DNA from: Helianthus annuus
Lineage: Eukaryota > Streptophyta > Magnoliopsida > Asterales > Asteraceae
DNA length: 64,000 nucleotides
NCBI RefSeq assembly: GCF_002127325.2
Contig: NC_035448.2
Coordinates: 11,113,408-11,177,407, forward strand
Direction: 5' to 3'
The position numbers were made by a program, and so were the translations under genes. Under the pieces are notes generated by a model. It ran no database searches and was not told the DNA's origin. It saw only the letters and a program-made list of their open reading frames with translations. Below, one piece after another: positions 33,255-46,130 of this stretch. Each line of letters starts with the position of its first letter. The first letter of the stretch is position 1.

Positions 33255-33667
33255 TTTAGAGCATTTGTTGTGGATTCTTTATCTATACATATATTTACAC
33301 TAAAAACAACTATTGTTTCTCTTTTTTTCAATAAAATAATATTTTTTATACCTTTAACATTATCTTTCTCTCTTCTCCACTCACAACCATTTCTAAAAAT
33401 ATTAAAAAAATATTTATAAGGTTTTCTCTATCCAAGATTTTTTCCCCATATATTTACAGATAAACAGTAACTTTCCCATATATGGAAAAAAATATGGATA
33501 TAGAAAACCTTATAATTTTTTTTAATATTTTTAGAAATAGTTGTGAGTAGAGGAGAGAAAGATAATGATAAAGGTATAAAAAATATTATTTAATTGAAAA
33601 GAAAAGATAAAAGTATTTATTTTAATGTACATATATGGATAAGAAATTCACTGACAATGCTCTAAAG
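33255..33667. mobile_element. AT-rich stem-loop MITE, copy 1
   Basis: Ends TTTAGAGCATTTGTTGTGG and inverse CACTGACAATGCTCTAAA; internal arms with 'AATAATATTTTTTATACCTTT' type sequence form a long hairpin. A partial relative lies at 46136-46410. Confidence 0.65.
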
Positions 33668-34334
33668 TCACTTAACTTTCATATGTTGTTCCAATTTTGT
33701 ATAATTAGTAATTTACCAGGTTGCCCTAATGATATGTCAGGTAACATTTTAATTTAGAAATTTTAATGCTTGCTTTGATTAAACATAGTGACATGGCTTT
33801 TTTTATTAATAATGTTAAATTAAAAAATGTCATTACTTTATATTTTAAATATAGAATTAGAGTTTTTTTTAGTGAATCGTAAATTCTGTTCTTTATCTAT
33901 ATATTATATTTCAGGCAGTGTCCTTTATCTTTGAAATTGATTAATTTTGTATTTAATGTTTAAAAATGATACATATTATGTCATATGTCTCTAACCCAGT
34001 TATTTTATTTGGTTAAATCAAATTACAAAAGGGCATTTTAGTCTTTTTACCTATTTGAGAACTAAACAAGTCTTTTTAAAGTGATTTCGTTATGGGTGTT
34101 TGATCCGTGGAACTTTTTCAAGGAATTTATATTTGAGATATGTGATTGCAATTAAATTTGTAATAAAAAACAATGATATTTGGGGGAACTCGAATCTATC
34201 AAAAGTTAAAATTTGTGATAAATATATGGTGGACCAAACAACCATGAAAAGATCTAGAATCATCACCATAGTGGGGTTGAAGGCTAGCACAAGGGATGCA
34301 AAGATTCTCTGGAAAGTGTTGAGTGTATGTTTTG

Positions 34335-35037
34335 TAGGGGTGTAAGTGTAAACGAACCGAACATTTAGCTAACAGTTTGTGAACCATTTAGTGGGAAGTT
34401 TGTTTATGTTCGTTTGATTAGCTTAACGAACGGACACGAACAAAAAATTTTGTTCAGTTAGCTTAGCGAGCGAACACGAACACAGGTCTCGTTCATTCGG
34501 CTACGTTCATGAACGTTCGGTAATATGTTCATTTACGTTCGTTCGTGTCCGTTTGAGTATATCAATTAAATAATAAATAATAAACATTTTATCTAAACAT
34601 ATTGAAAACTTGAAACCCTATTTTTTTTTTAAGTTAGCTAAAATTTGGACATTCTAAGACATTTTTGGGGGATAATTATGTCTAAATTAGTTAAACTTGA
34701 TTCATCGTTTGGTGGTCTAGTAGACTTCTTGTGTTTTGATTTATCATTTGATGGCTGTATTTAACTAAATCCTGTTTAAGGATAACAATGTTTTTATTTT
34801 TTTTATTTTCAAGTTAAATGTTCGTTTGCGTTTGTTTTTATTTGCTTGCGTTCGTTTGTGTTCGAGACCAGTGTTCACGAACTGTTTGTGAACAACTGAA
34901 TTTCCTTAACGAACGAACACGGACATAAACTTATGTTCGGTATGCGTTCGTGAACAATTCACAGACATGTTAATTTTCTTAACGAACGAACACGAACATG
35001 GCCTTGTTTGTGTCCATTCGGTTCGTTTACAGCCCTA
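34335..35037. mobile_element. hAT-like MITE, copy 1
   Basis: Starts TAGGGGTGTAAGTGTAAACG, ends with the inverse of TAGGGCTGTAAACGAACC. The body has many 'AACGAACGAACACGAAC' type repeats in both orientations. Flanking octamers ATGTTTTG and GTGTTCTG agree at six of eight positions, compatible with a decayed 8-bp hAT target duplication. Paralogue 43285-43987. Confidence 0.7.
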
Positions 35038-35683
35038 GTGTTCTGGGTATAAATTGGGGAAAATTGGAATGGTGTGCGAATGACTGAATTACCCTCATAT
35101 CATCATATGCAAGTCACATGATTAGATTTAACTGAAAAAAATAAACTGGGTTAAGGCTAAAGGGTATAACGTGTTGCATTTTAAAACATTAAGTACAAAA
35201 CTCATCAATTTTAAAGATAAAGGATACCGTCTGAAATGTTATATTTAGATAAAGGACAAAACTTGGAATTCATTCTTTTTTTTTCTTTAACATCCATTTT
35301 CATTAAACCTATTTTTTTTTAACTAATCAGACCTGCAACTTCACTTCGTTTCGATGTGTACCAATTTCGTTTCCATCGGTTCATAGAGAAATCATATTTT
35401 ATTCATTAAACCCATTTTTCATTCATCAAATCCCAAAAACCCAGTTCTTGTTTTATTCATTAAACAACCAACCCCATAATTGGTTTATAATTGTTCCTCT
35501 TAACCGATACGTTTATAATTGCTTTCTGCGCGCGCGCACACAGTGAAGGGTTCAAACGATAAGGAATATTTTAGAAGAATAGAAAGAATTACATAGTTAA
35601 TGGTTCAAATGATAAAGGACTTTTTTTTTAAGAATGAAAAAAATAAGTTTTAAAGGAATAGAAATGTTTCATTTGATATTTAA

Positions 35684-35711
35684 CTAGAATAAACACCCGT
35701 CGCGTTGCGGG
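35684..35711 (-). other. Helitron-type 3' end, minus strand, copy 1
   Basis: On the minus strand a GC-rich hairpin region (CCCG...CGGG, 35696-35711) is followed by CTAG|T (CTAG at 35684-35687). The Helitron body would lie at higher coordinates. Paralogue at 44632-44660. Confidence 0.6.
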
Positions 35712-37178
35712 CGGGGCTCGTTAGAAACATCTCCTAAAGCACGTCTACTTAACCTTGAAGTCCGGACTGTTTCTTATGTATATGTTGAGGACTACTCGAC
35801 AAATTCACCAAGTATTTTATTCACACTATTATGGTTGATAACTTTCGACGGTACGAAGCACCCAGCATGAATCGTATCACACCCAGATGTAACTGCCACT
35901 CTCTACAATACAAACACTAAAGAAAATTGTCAAATAATCTAAATTTGCCAAACACTACAACCTTTAAAAGATGATAATTTGATTCTTATAAATAAATAAG
36001 GGACACACCGTATCAAGATTGTTTTTCGAATGCTTAACTTTATCTAAACTTTGATCAAAATATTTGTCAAATTTAAAATAACAGTCTAAAAGTAGTTTCT
36101 AATCAAAGGTCCAATACCATCTGCTGAATGAATTCAAGATTTAAAGCAGCTTTGCATATTCATCTCTTCACAATGTTGCATCCTTTGTGGTGACCTTACA
36201 TATTCTTCAATTTTCTGCTTCAGTTGTGTCTGGAATCAGCATGTCTGGTGTAAGATGTTAACAAAAATCGTTAAGAAATCAAATGTAATAATCAATGATT
36301 AAATGTTGGGCGAATTGGATGCCCAACTGAGCCCAGAACCTTCAAATGTCACATCTATGATGTCATCTAGTTCCAGCGTACACAAAAAATATATATAATC
36401 GAAAGAATGCCATAGTTTGTGCTAAGGTGTGGTTCCATGTTATTTCATATACTCTATATCCCAGGGGCGGATTTAGCATTGTGGCAAGGTTGCCCGTGCT
36501 ACCCCTCAACTTTATCTTTGAAGTGTAATTTCTTTTTCGGTTTCATGTGTTTTATGTATGGGATACCCCTAAACAAATATTAGGATACCCCCTTAATGTT
36601 CTTGTTGAACCGGATGAAAAACGAACAATGGTGGAGCTGAAATAAAAGAGGATAGTGAGGTGTAGCGATCTCTGATTTTTTTTTATTGGCAAGTCGATCG
36701 AGGTGGTGTGTACAGGAAAGTATGACGAAGATTAAGATGGTTTATAATATTTAATATCTTTGAGAAGAGTACCCTTCTTTTAATACCTCATAATTTACTG
36801 GGAAAGCAACTTCTTTTAATAGATAATTAATATTTCTACAATTTTATCATATATTTTATACCTTTTACTTTTACATATAGTAATTTAGTTTTAAGTATTC
36901 TATTAATCAAGAGCCAAGTACTATTTTTCCTAAAATTTAAAATATTATATTTGGAGGTTTCATTTTATTTGATACGTATATGTGAATTTGATTTTGGATT
37001 TGTTTTATATAATTAAATTATTTAAATATTATTTATTCAAGTACTATTTTTCCTAAAATTAAAATACTATATTTAAAGGTTTCATTTTATTTGATACGTA
37101 TATTATATTAAATTATTTCTTCGAAACATACCCACTTTCTTATCACTTGTACTTGAACTGGTTTTTCGTTGTCTCCCT
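35712..37178. other. Remaining non-coding part of copy 1
   Basis: AT-rich; no ORF recognised. Includes two similar stretches 'TACTATTTTTCCTAAAATT' plus 'GGTTTCATTTTATTTGATAC' at about 36910-36980 and 37040-37100 (imperfect local duplication). Paralogue 44661-46130. Confidence 0.5.
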
Positions 37179-37207
37179 TTGTTAGACCGTGGGGTATGGT
37201 GGGGCGT
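37179..37207. other. Junction spacer between duplicate copies
   Basis: Twenty-nine bases belonging to neither copy. They begin TTGTTAG, resembling the TTTTGTTAG at the start of the duplicated unit, suggesting a microhomology or filler junction. Confidence 0.6.
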
Positions 37208-37689
37208 GGGTTTTGTTAGTCAGGATCTATTGGAGACCAATTTGTTAATAGTTGAGACTGTTAGCGGTTATTTTTTAAGTTGGAACTGTTGGCGACCAAC
37301 GACGAATAGTTGAGATTTTTAAAATCCAATACTCCAAAGATTTATTGATACTCTAGTCCACGTACAACAATAAACAGGAATCGTACCCAAGATAATACGG
37401 TCTTAGAAGGATGAGAGACTGTTTCCGATGAAAGTTCAGCTTCAAAACCATACTCGAGTCTACATAGCCCAATTTTAATCAAGTCAATTTAAAATAATTT
37501 TACGGCCGGTTTTACATAGGTCAAGACTCACGAGTTAGCACTACACCCATTGGCCATAACCACATCTGAGAAACTGTAATAATATGATATAAAAATTAAT
37601 TAATGCAGAAAAAAGTTCTTTTGAAAAAAAACGATGGTGATGAAATGCGCAGCTACTTACCGGAAATATGTAAATTACCTTAATTATGA

Positions 37690-37815
37690 TTTTTTTTTGA
37701 ACGGCAAATTTGGATCACTAACGGACCACTGGAGGAAACCCAACAAATATGGGAAAACCCCCCTTGTGAGAATCGAACTCAGGATCTATTGGTCACAAAG
37801 CTTTATCCCACCCAT
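37690..37815 (-). mobile_element. SINE (family A) with internal deletion, copy 2
   Basis: Same as 27108-27298 but the middle is missing after 'GGACCACTGGAG'. Confidence 0.7.
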
Positions 37816-40009
37816 AAGATGACACATACAAAATCGGTAAATCTATGTTGTATTTGCAGGTTTTTTCTATTTTAAACATGTTATAGTTTCTATAATGTTA
37901 AAAATGTCAAAATCGAATACTTTTATTTATTGTTTTTAGAGTATTAAAGTAATGGTGGGGTGGACATGAGAATTATTGGGCATGCAAACTTTTTGATGCA
38001 TTTGATCTATACATTTCTTGAAAAGAAGAAAAAATGTTTTGGAGTGATTTAGGACACCACTATTTATGATCATAAAGTAGTAAGGTACTGTGATGTGTTG
38101 CACTGTTTTCTTATGTATTTTTGTATAGTTTTTATTAGTTTTGTTGTTATTTTTGGTCGTTTATAGTGTGTACTTATATAATTTGGTATTTTGTAGGTGA
38201 ACTTATGAAAGAGAGCTTTAACGAACAAGAAATGAGTGTATAGGGTAGTAAGGATTAGAAAATAAAAAATGTTGAGGAAAGATAATTACGCATGGCGTAA
38301 GAGTGATTCGAACCCGCATCACGCATTGCTTGGAGTATACTCAGCTGACATTAATGCACAATGCAAGATTCCATAATTACAATAGCATGCCACCGTTCGT
38401 TTGGTTTTGGGATTTGTTTATCTAGGCACATCACGAGTTACACGGGATCGGCCCATCGAGATTTAGGTGGTGTTTGTTTTTCTAAAAAAGATGTGCGCAA
38501 GTTTTTCTGTCTGCAGGGCCGTCTCCGAAAATGTTCGAAAATCTTTAGGCCATGTGCGAACAGAAAACACAAGCCCCTTAATAATATAATTTTTTTAAAA
38601 GATTATATATAAAAAAATCTAAATTTATGAAAATGAATTAACGTAATTTGAATTAACACCAATCATTTAATGTAACTTGACAAAATTAGGCAATTAATGT
38701 CATTTGCATTTAATAAATAGATAAGAAACAAAAAATAAAAAACTGAGGACGCCAGGATTAGAACCCGTGTCTTCTTATTATTAAAATGACTTACAAACCA
38801 CCAAAACAAGTGCTTCAAGATGGTATTTTACCGATTCATTACGTATATATTGAACTTTACAGTGTAAAACTAATACAAAAACAAAAAAAGTTTGGGCCCT
38901 CGATGGGTTTGGGCCCTGAGTCGTCGCCCATCCCGCACACCCTTTGGGCCGGCCCTGTCTGTCTGCGCCGCGCAGACATTGTCATCTGCAGACTATTTGT
39001 TTTCGAAAACGTTTCATTAAAAAATGTATGCGCGGTCTGCAAACGTTTCTTGATGATGTTTCGGAGTGATTTAGGATGTCTCTATTTTTTGTTCATGAAG
39101 TAGTAAGGTACAAAGGCTCCTGCTTTGCATGAATTAAAGAGGAACGTTTTCTCTTGCAAATTTTTTTGTATTTTTTGTGATAAAAAGCATTTTAAGTGTG
39201 TGTGTGTGGGGGGGGGGGGGGGGGGGAGGGGGGTTGTTTAAAAAAGAAAACAATTAAAATAAAACCAGTCAATCAAAATAAACCAAACAATAACATCCAA
39301 CCACATCGCATCACCACTCCCTTACCACATGCCCCCACATCGGTGGAATTCTTCAAGCCCCTACTCAGAGGGCGGTGTTTCGGGCGTTGAGGGGCTTCCA
39401 CACCCCCCTTCAAGCCCCACCACATGTAGTCTTAAGGGTAAAGTAAGAAAAATATTGGGAAAGTGCAAGGTAATGCCAATTAAAATGAAAGGGACATGTA
39501 AGATACAAATTATGATATGCCATCATATTGATGTTTGGCTTTGCTAGCTACAGACAAAAGAAAAGTTCAAGATGAATAAAATAAATGACAAAACTCATAT
39601 CAAAATTGAAGAAAGTGGAGGGTCCAATAAAATGCAAGTGGCAAATTATAGATGTAAAATTCAATGAAAAGCAACTCAAATAAACTACAAACGACCGATC
39701 TTGAAATTTGATAAGTCTATTGAACCAAATGGTATTGAGTTTGAAAATTAGCAACGATGTGGTATCTTGGTGACAACTACGGTGAAAAGCGGATGCAATA
39801 GCCAGTGACATTTAATAAATGAAAACGATATAATTAATAAATATCTAAATGGTTGCATGTAAGTTTAAAACTAACTAATGTGAACTCTATTTTTCGAATA
39901 TTCCTATCCTATCTATGATTTATTATAGTGTATGAAATTTATCAACCATTTGTTGCATACCAATCAAAATTCTATTTTATATAAGATAGAGGGATGGCCT
40001 TTCATATTA

Positions 40010-40229
40010 TACCCTAGTGGTATTTTGGTAGTGAGATAAGGCTTATGACCATTAGATTATGGGTTTGATTTCCACAAAGGGGGTTTTTTCCCAAATTTAT
40101 TGGGTTTCCTTCTGAACGGGTGTATAGACATTATTGCCTAGTGGAGATGGATATGATCGGATGATTTCGCTAATGACACGATGATACTCTAGTGCTTCGT
40201 CAGTGATCCAAATTTGACGTTCAAAAAAA
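40010..40229 (+). mobile_element. SINE (family A), plus strand, copy 2
   Basis: Paralogue of 29808-30027 with intact A and B box spacing and an A-rich tail. Confidence 0.8.
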
Positions 40230-40437
40230 AGAGGGATGAATAGTGCCATGCTCCATGGTAGCTGACCATTGGTCACCTTTTTTTTCTTTTTTGCTTTTAA
40301 TAAGTTTTTCTCATTTTACCATTTATTCTTCAACGTTTAGTATTGACACTTACAATCCTTCAACTTTCATAAAATTTTATAATCATTTCGTACGTGCTTA
40401 TATTTATGTATGTCTCAATATAAATTCAGGTTAATTG

Positions 40438-41054
40438 CGTTTCTTTGAAAATGGGCTAGCTCAGATACAATATGTTTTTTTTGTTTAGTTTTCAATTGAT
40501 CTACATTTTTGACGTAAATTTTGTTTTACAACAAGTTGGGTTAAATATAATATGTTTTCATTAGACTTTAAAAATTCGACTTACTTTACTTTTCATCGCC
40601 ACCGCAACGCACGGTACCATTTTTAGCTTAAAAACATAAATTTTTTTCTTATTTTTATGAACATGTCGGTATAGGTTCAGGGTTTTTCTTTAAGTTTTCA
40701 GTTGATCTACGTTTTGGCATAAATTTTGTTTTACAACAAGTAGGGTCAAATATAATTGTTTTCATTAGACTTTATAAATTCGACTTACTTTACGTTTCAA
40801 CACCACCGCAACACGCGGTACCATTTTTAACATAAGTAAATATTTTTGTAGGTGTCGGTGTAAGTTCAGATTGGTGTTCAATGTAAATTTATTTCGCAAA
40901 TAAGTGGGCCCATATAATACATTTATGTACTTATCTTTATGTACATCTTCAGTTCATTTACGTTTTGAAGTAACTTTTGTTCTAAAATGATTCAGGTCTT
41001 TACCGTACAAATCCGAGTTACTTTACATTTGCAACGCGCGGGCAAATTTACTAG
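40438..41054 (+). mobile_element. Helitron 3' region, copy 2
   Basis: Paralogue of 30228-30855, ending CTAG at 41051-41054 followed by T. Confidence 0.6.
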
Positions 41055-42538
41055 TTTATACAGAAAGCAATTATAAACGTATCGGTTAGGAGTAACAATT
41101 ATAAACCAATTATAAAATTTTGGATTAACCAACCATCCCAAAAGATTTGTTCTAAAAGATCAGTGTTTCGCAAATAAAAAAATCCTATCTGTTTATCAAA
41201 GATTCAAATCCATAAATCAAATCGTTTTAAAAAGTGTTTCCCTTGTTCATCCTTTGCTTGTGCGATGATTTGCGTCTTATTCACAATATGGGGTTGGTTG
41301 TTTAATGAATAAAACAAGAACTGGGTTAGGTATTTGATGAATGAAAAATGGGTTTAATGAATAAAATATGATTTCTCTATGAACAACTGGAAACGAAATT
41401 GGTACACATCGAAACGAAGTGAAGTTGCAAGTCTGATTAGTTAAAAAAAAATAGGTTTAATGAAACTGGATGTTAAAGAAAAAAAATATAAAAATATAAA
41501 GAAATGGTATTTTTTAATTTAACATTCTTAATAAAAAAAGTCATGTGACTATGCAAGAAGCATTACCGAGTCTCATTTATCAATCAAGGGGAGGGGAGGG
41601 AAAATGAGGGAAAAGAGATGAAAATATAAAAAAACCATGTTTTTGAGTTTCATTTAACAGGGGAAGGGAGGGAAAATGAGGGAAAAAGGAAGAAAATATG
41701 ACCATATATTCATCCTCCCAAATTGGAGAGATTCCCCTCCCCCTGTTAAATGAGACTCAGGAACATAGTGTAAAACTTCTAAATTAAAATGTTACCTGAC
41801 ATATCATTAGGGCAATCTAGTAAATTACTAAGGTTGGGGTGTGGTTTAAAGCTCCTAGGGAATTTATAGTGCCACGTCAGATTCACATCAGCGCCATGTC
41901 ACATAGGGGGCTTTAAAGCCCCTACCTTTAACTTGCATGCAATGATTTAAAGCCCCCTATTAAACAAAATATTTGATTGGTTAATGGTTTAAACCCACCC
42001 GCACACACCCTTTAGCACTCGTTAGTGTGTTGGTGGGCCATCAATGGCGCCCCCTCTTTCGCGGGAAAGGGGTGGCTGAGGGGTGCTAACGAAGGTGATG
42101 TGGTGAGGGGCGGTATACCACACCCCCTGGCCTAATTACGCAAAATTGGAACGTTATATGAAAGTTAAATGAATTTAGAGCATTTGTAGTGGATTCTTTA
42201 CCTATATATATATTTACACTAAAAACAACTATTGTTTCTCTTTTTTTTTCAATTAAATAATATTTTTTATACCTTTAACATTATCTTTCTCTCTTTTTCA
42301 CTCACAACCATTTCTAAAAATATTAAAAAAAATATTTATAAGGTTTTCTCTATCCAGATTTTTTCCCCATATATTTACAGATGAACAGTAACTTATAATT
42401 TTTTTTAATATTTTTAGAAATAGTTGTGAGTAGAGGAGAGAAAGATAATGATAAAGGTATAAAAAATATTATTTAATTGAAAAGAAAAAAGAAAAGTATT
42501 TATTTTAATGTACATATATGGATAAGAAATTCACTGAC

Positions 42539-42670
42539 AATGCTCTAAAGTCACTTAACTTTCATATGTTGTTCCAATTTTGTATAATTAGTAATTTACC
42601 AGGTTAATGCTCTAAAGTCACTTAACTTTCATATGTTGTTCCAATTTTGTATAATTAGTAATTTACCAGG
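42539..42670. repeat. 66-bp tandem duplication private to copy 2
   Basis: 'AATGCTCTAAAGTCACTTAA' to 'TTAGTAATTTACCAGGTT' is present twice in tandem; copy 1 has it once (33656-33720). Confidence 0.9.
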
Positions 42671-43284
42671 TTGCCCTAATGATATGTCAGGTCACATTTT
42701 AATTTAGAAATTTTAATGCTTGCTTTGATTAAACATAGTGACATGACTTTTTTTATTAATAATGTTAAATTAAAAAATGCCATTTCTTTATATTTTAAAT
42801 ATAGAATTAGAGTTTTTTTTAGTGAATCGTAAATTCTGTTCTTTATCTATATATCATGTTTCAGACAGTGTCCTTTATCTTTAAAATTGATTAATTTTGT
42901 ATTTAATGTTTTAAAATGATACATATTATGTCATTTGTCTCTAACCCAGTTATTTTATTTGGTTAAATCAAATTACAAAAGGGCATTTTAGTCTTTTTAC
43001 CTATTTGAGAACTAAACAAGTCTTTTTAAAGTGATTTCGTTATGGGTGTTTGATCCGTGGAACTTTTTCAAGGAATTTATATTTGAGATATGTGATTGCA
43101 ATTAAATTTGTAATGAAAAACAATGATATTTGGGGGAACTCGAATCTATCAAAAGTTAAAATTTGTGATAAATATATGGTGGACCAAACAACCATGAAAA
43201 GATCTAGAATCATCACCATAGTGGGGTTGAAGGCTAGCACAAGGGATGCAAAGATTCTCTGGAAAGTGTTGAGTGTATGTTTTG

Positions 43285-43987
43285 TAGGGGTGTAAGTGTA
43301 TACGAACCGAACATTTAGCTAACAGTTTGTGAACCATTTGGTGGGAAGTTTGTTTATGTTCGTTTGATTAGCTTAACGAACGGACACGAACAAAAAATTT
43401 TGTTCAGTTAGCTTAGCGAGCGAACACGAACACAGGTCTCGTTCATTCGGCTACGTTCATGAACGTTCGGTAATATGTTCATTTACGTTCGTTCGTGTCC
43501 GTTTGAGTATATCAATTAAATAATAAATAATAAACATTTTATCCAAACATATTGAAAACTTGAAACCTTATTTTTTTTTTAAGTTAGCTAAAATTTGGAC
43601 ATTCTAAGACATTTTTGGGAATAATTATATCTAAATTAGTTAAACTTGATTCATCGTTTGGTGGTCTAGTAGACTTCTTGTGTTTTGATTTATCATTTGA
43701 TGGTTGTATTTAACTAAATCCTGTTTAAGGATAACAATGTTTTTATTTTTTTTTATTTTCAAGTTAAATGTTCGTTTGCGTTTGTTTTTATTTGCTTGCG
43801 TTCGTTTGTGTTCGAGACCAGTGTTCACGAACTGTTTGTGAACAACTGAATTTCCTTAACGAACGAACACGGACATAAACTTATGTTCGGTATGCGTTCG
43901 TGAACAATTCACAGACATGTTAATTTTCATAACGAACGAACACGAACAAGGCCTTGTTTGTGTCCATTCGGTTCGTTTACAGCCCTA
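43285..43987. mobile_element. hAT-like MITE, copy 2
   Basis: Paralogue of 34335-35037 with the same termini and flanks. Confidence 0.7.
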
Positions 43988-44631
43988 GTGTTCTGGGTAT
44001 AAATTGGGGAAAATTGGAATGGTGTGCGAATGACTGAATTACCCTCATATCATCATATGCAAGTCACATGATTAGATTTAACTGAAAAAAATAAACTGGG
44101 TTAAGGCTAAAGAGTATAACGTGTTGCATTTTAAAACATTAAGTACAAAACTCATCAATTTTAAATATAAAGGATACCGTCTGAAATGTTATATTTAGAT
44201 AAAGGAAAAAACTTGAAATTCATTCTTTTTTTTTCTTTAACATCCATTTTCATTAAACCTATTTTTTTTAACTAATCAGACCTGCAACTTCACTTCGTTT
44301 CGATGTGTACCAATTTCGTTTCCATCGGTTCATAGAGAAATCATATTTTATTCATTAAACCCATTTTTCATTCATCAAATCCCAAAAACCCAGTTCTTGT
44401 TTTATTCATTAAACAACCAACCCTATAATTGGTTTATAATTGTTCCTCCTAACTGATACGTTTATAATTGCTTTCTGCGCGCGCACACACAGTGAAGGGT
44501 TCAAACGATAAGGAATATTTCAGAAGAATAGAAAGAATTACATAGTTAATGGTTCAAATGATAAAGGACTTTTTTTTAAGAAGGAAAAAAATAAGTTTTA
44601 AAGGAATAGAAATGTTTCATTTGATATTTAA

Positions 44632-44660
44632 CTAGAATAAACACCCGCCGCGTTGCGGGC
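44632..44660 (-). other. Helitron-type 3' end, minus strand, copy 2
   Basis: CTAG at 44632-44635 with the adjacent GC-rich hairpin CCCGCCGCGTTGCGGGCGGG. Confidence 0.6.
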
Positions 44661-46130
44661 GGGGCTCGTTAGAAACATCTCCTAAAGCACGTCTACTTAA
44701 CCTTGAAGTCCGGACTGTTTCTTATGTATATGTTGAGGACTACTCGACAAATTCACCAAGTATTTTGTTCACACTATTATGGTTGATAACTTTCGACGGT
44801 ACGAAGCACCCAGCATGAATCGTATCACACCCAGATGTAACTGCCACTCTCTACAATACAAACACTTAAGAAAATTGTCAAATAATCTAAATTTGCCAAA
44901 CACTACAACCTTTAAAAGATGATAATTTGATTCTTATAAATAAATAAGGTACACACCGTATCAAGATTGTTTTTCGAATGCTTAACTTTATCTAAACTTT
45001 GATCAAAATATTTGTTAAATTTAAAATAACAGTCTAAAAGTAGTTTCTAATCAAAGGTCCAATACCATCTGCTGAATGAATTCAAGATTTAAAGCAGCTT
45101 TGCATATTCATCTCTTCACAATGTTGCATCCTTTGTGGTGACCTTACATATTCTTCAATTTTCTGCTTCAGTTGTGTCTGGAATCAGCATGTCTGGTGTA
45201 AGATGTTAACAAAAATCGTTAAGAAATCAAATGTAATAATCAATGATTAAATGTTGGGCGAATTGGATGCCCAACTGAGCCCAGAACCTTCAAATGTCAC
45301 ATCTATGATGTCATCTAGTTCCAGCGTACACAAAAAATATATATAATCGAAAGAATGCCATAGTTTGTGCTAAGGTGTGGTTCCATGTTATTTCATATAC
45401 TCTATATCCCAGGGGCGGATTTAGCATTGTGGCAAGGTTGCCCGTGCTACCCCTCAACTTTATCTTTGAAGTGTAATTTCTTTTTCGGTTTCATGTGTTT
45501 TATGTATGGGATACCCCTAAACAAATATTAGGATACCCCCTTAATGTTCTTGTTGAACCGGATGAAAAACGAACAATGGTGGAGCTGAAATAAAAGAGGA
45601 TAGTGAGGTGTTAGCAATCTCTGATTTTTTTTTATATTGGCAAGTCGATCGAGGTGGTGTGTACAGGAAAGTATGACGAAGATTAAGATGGTTTATAGTA
45701 TTTAATATCTTTGAGAAGAGTACCCTTCTTTTAATACCTCATAATTTACTGGGAAAGCAACTTCTTTTAATAGATAATTAATATTTCTACAATTTTATCA
45801 TATATTTTATACCTTTTACTTTTACATATAGTAATTTAGTTTTAAATATTCTATTAATCAAGAGCCAAGTACTATTTTTCTTAAATTTTAAAATATTATA
45901 TTTGGAGGTTTCATTTTATTTGATACATATATGTGAATTTGATTTTGGATTTGTTTTATATAATTAAATTATTTAAATATTATTTATTCAAGTACTATTT
46001 TTCCTAAAATTAAAATACTATATTTAAAGGTTTCATTTTATTTGATACGTATATTAGATATTAAATTATTTTTCGAAACATACCCACTTTCTTATCACTT
46101 GTACTTGAACTGGTTCTTCGTTGTCTCCCT

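Larger units (their letters stand above)
30862..35528. repeat. Nested large inverted-repeat structure, copy 1
   Basis: Outer arms 30862-30911 and 35479-35528 (starting CAGAAAGCAATTATAAACGT) are almost perfectly inverted. A second arm pair, about 32368-32585 and 35260-35475, and a third, about 33885-34030 and 35090-35270, nest inside. Together with MITEs at 32913, 33255 and 34335 and the insertion at 30984 this looks like an old TIR or foldback element repeatedly invaded. No transposase ORF found. Confidence 0.7.
26623..37178 (+). repeat. Copy 1 of a ~10 kb direct tandem duplication
   Basis: Starts at GGGTTTTGTTAGTCAGGATC and ends at GTTGTCTCCCT; the same start recurs at 37208 and the same end at 46130. 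Order and orientation of all sub-elements are preserved. Compared with copy 2, it additionally holds a MITE (27865-28203) and a long-TIR element (30984-32252), and retains about 78 bp of a SINE and about 45 bp near 33440-33520 that copy 2 lacks. Sample divergence is low: about three differences were seen in 360 bp from 34090. No protein gene recognised within it. Confidence 0.92.
37208..46130 (+). repeat. Copy 2 of the direct tandem duplication
   Basis: Parallel to 26623-37178 throughout. Shorter because it lacks the MITE and long-TIR insertions, about 78 bp inside the minus-strand SINE (37735) and about 45 bp near 42390. It carries a private tandem duplication of about 66 bp (42539-42670). 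No protein gene recognised. Confidence 0.92.

Noticed and set aside
34090..34345. Conserved ORFs in both duplicate copies (plus and minus) as real small genes
   Set aside because: Identity reflects the recent duplication of all sequence, not codon selection; peptides lack recognisable features.
26623..46130. The two long direct repeats as LTRs of a giant retrotransposon
   Set aside because: They abut with only 29 bp between them, lack TG...CA ends, PBS or PPT, and contain complete SINEs and MITEs; a segmental tandem duplication explains them better.
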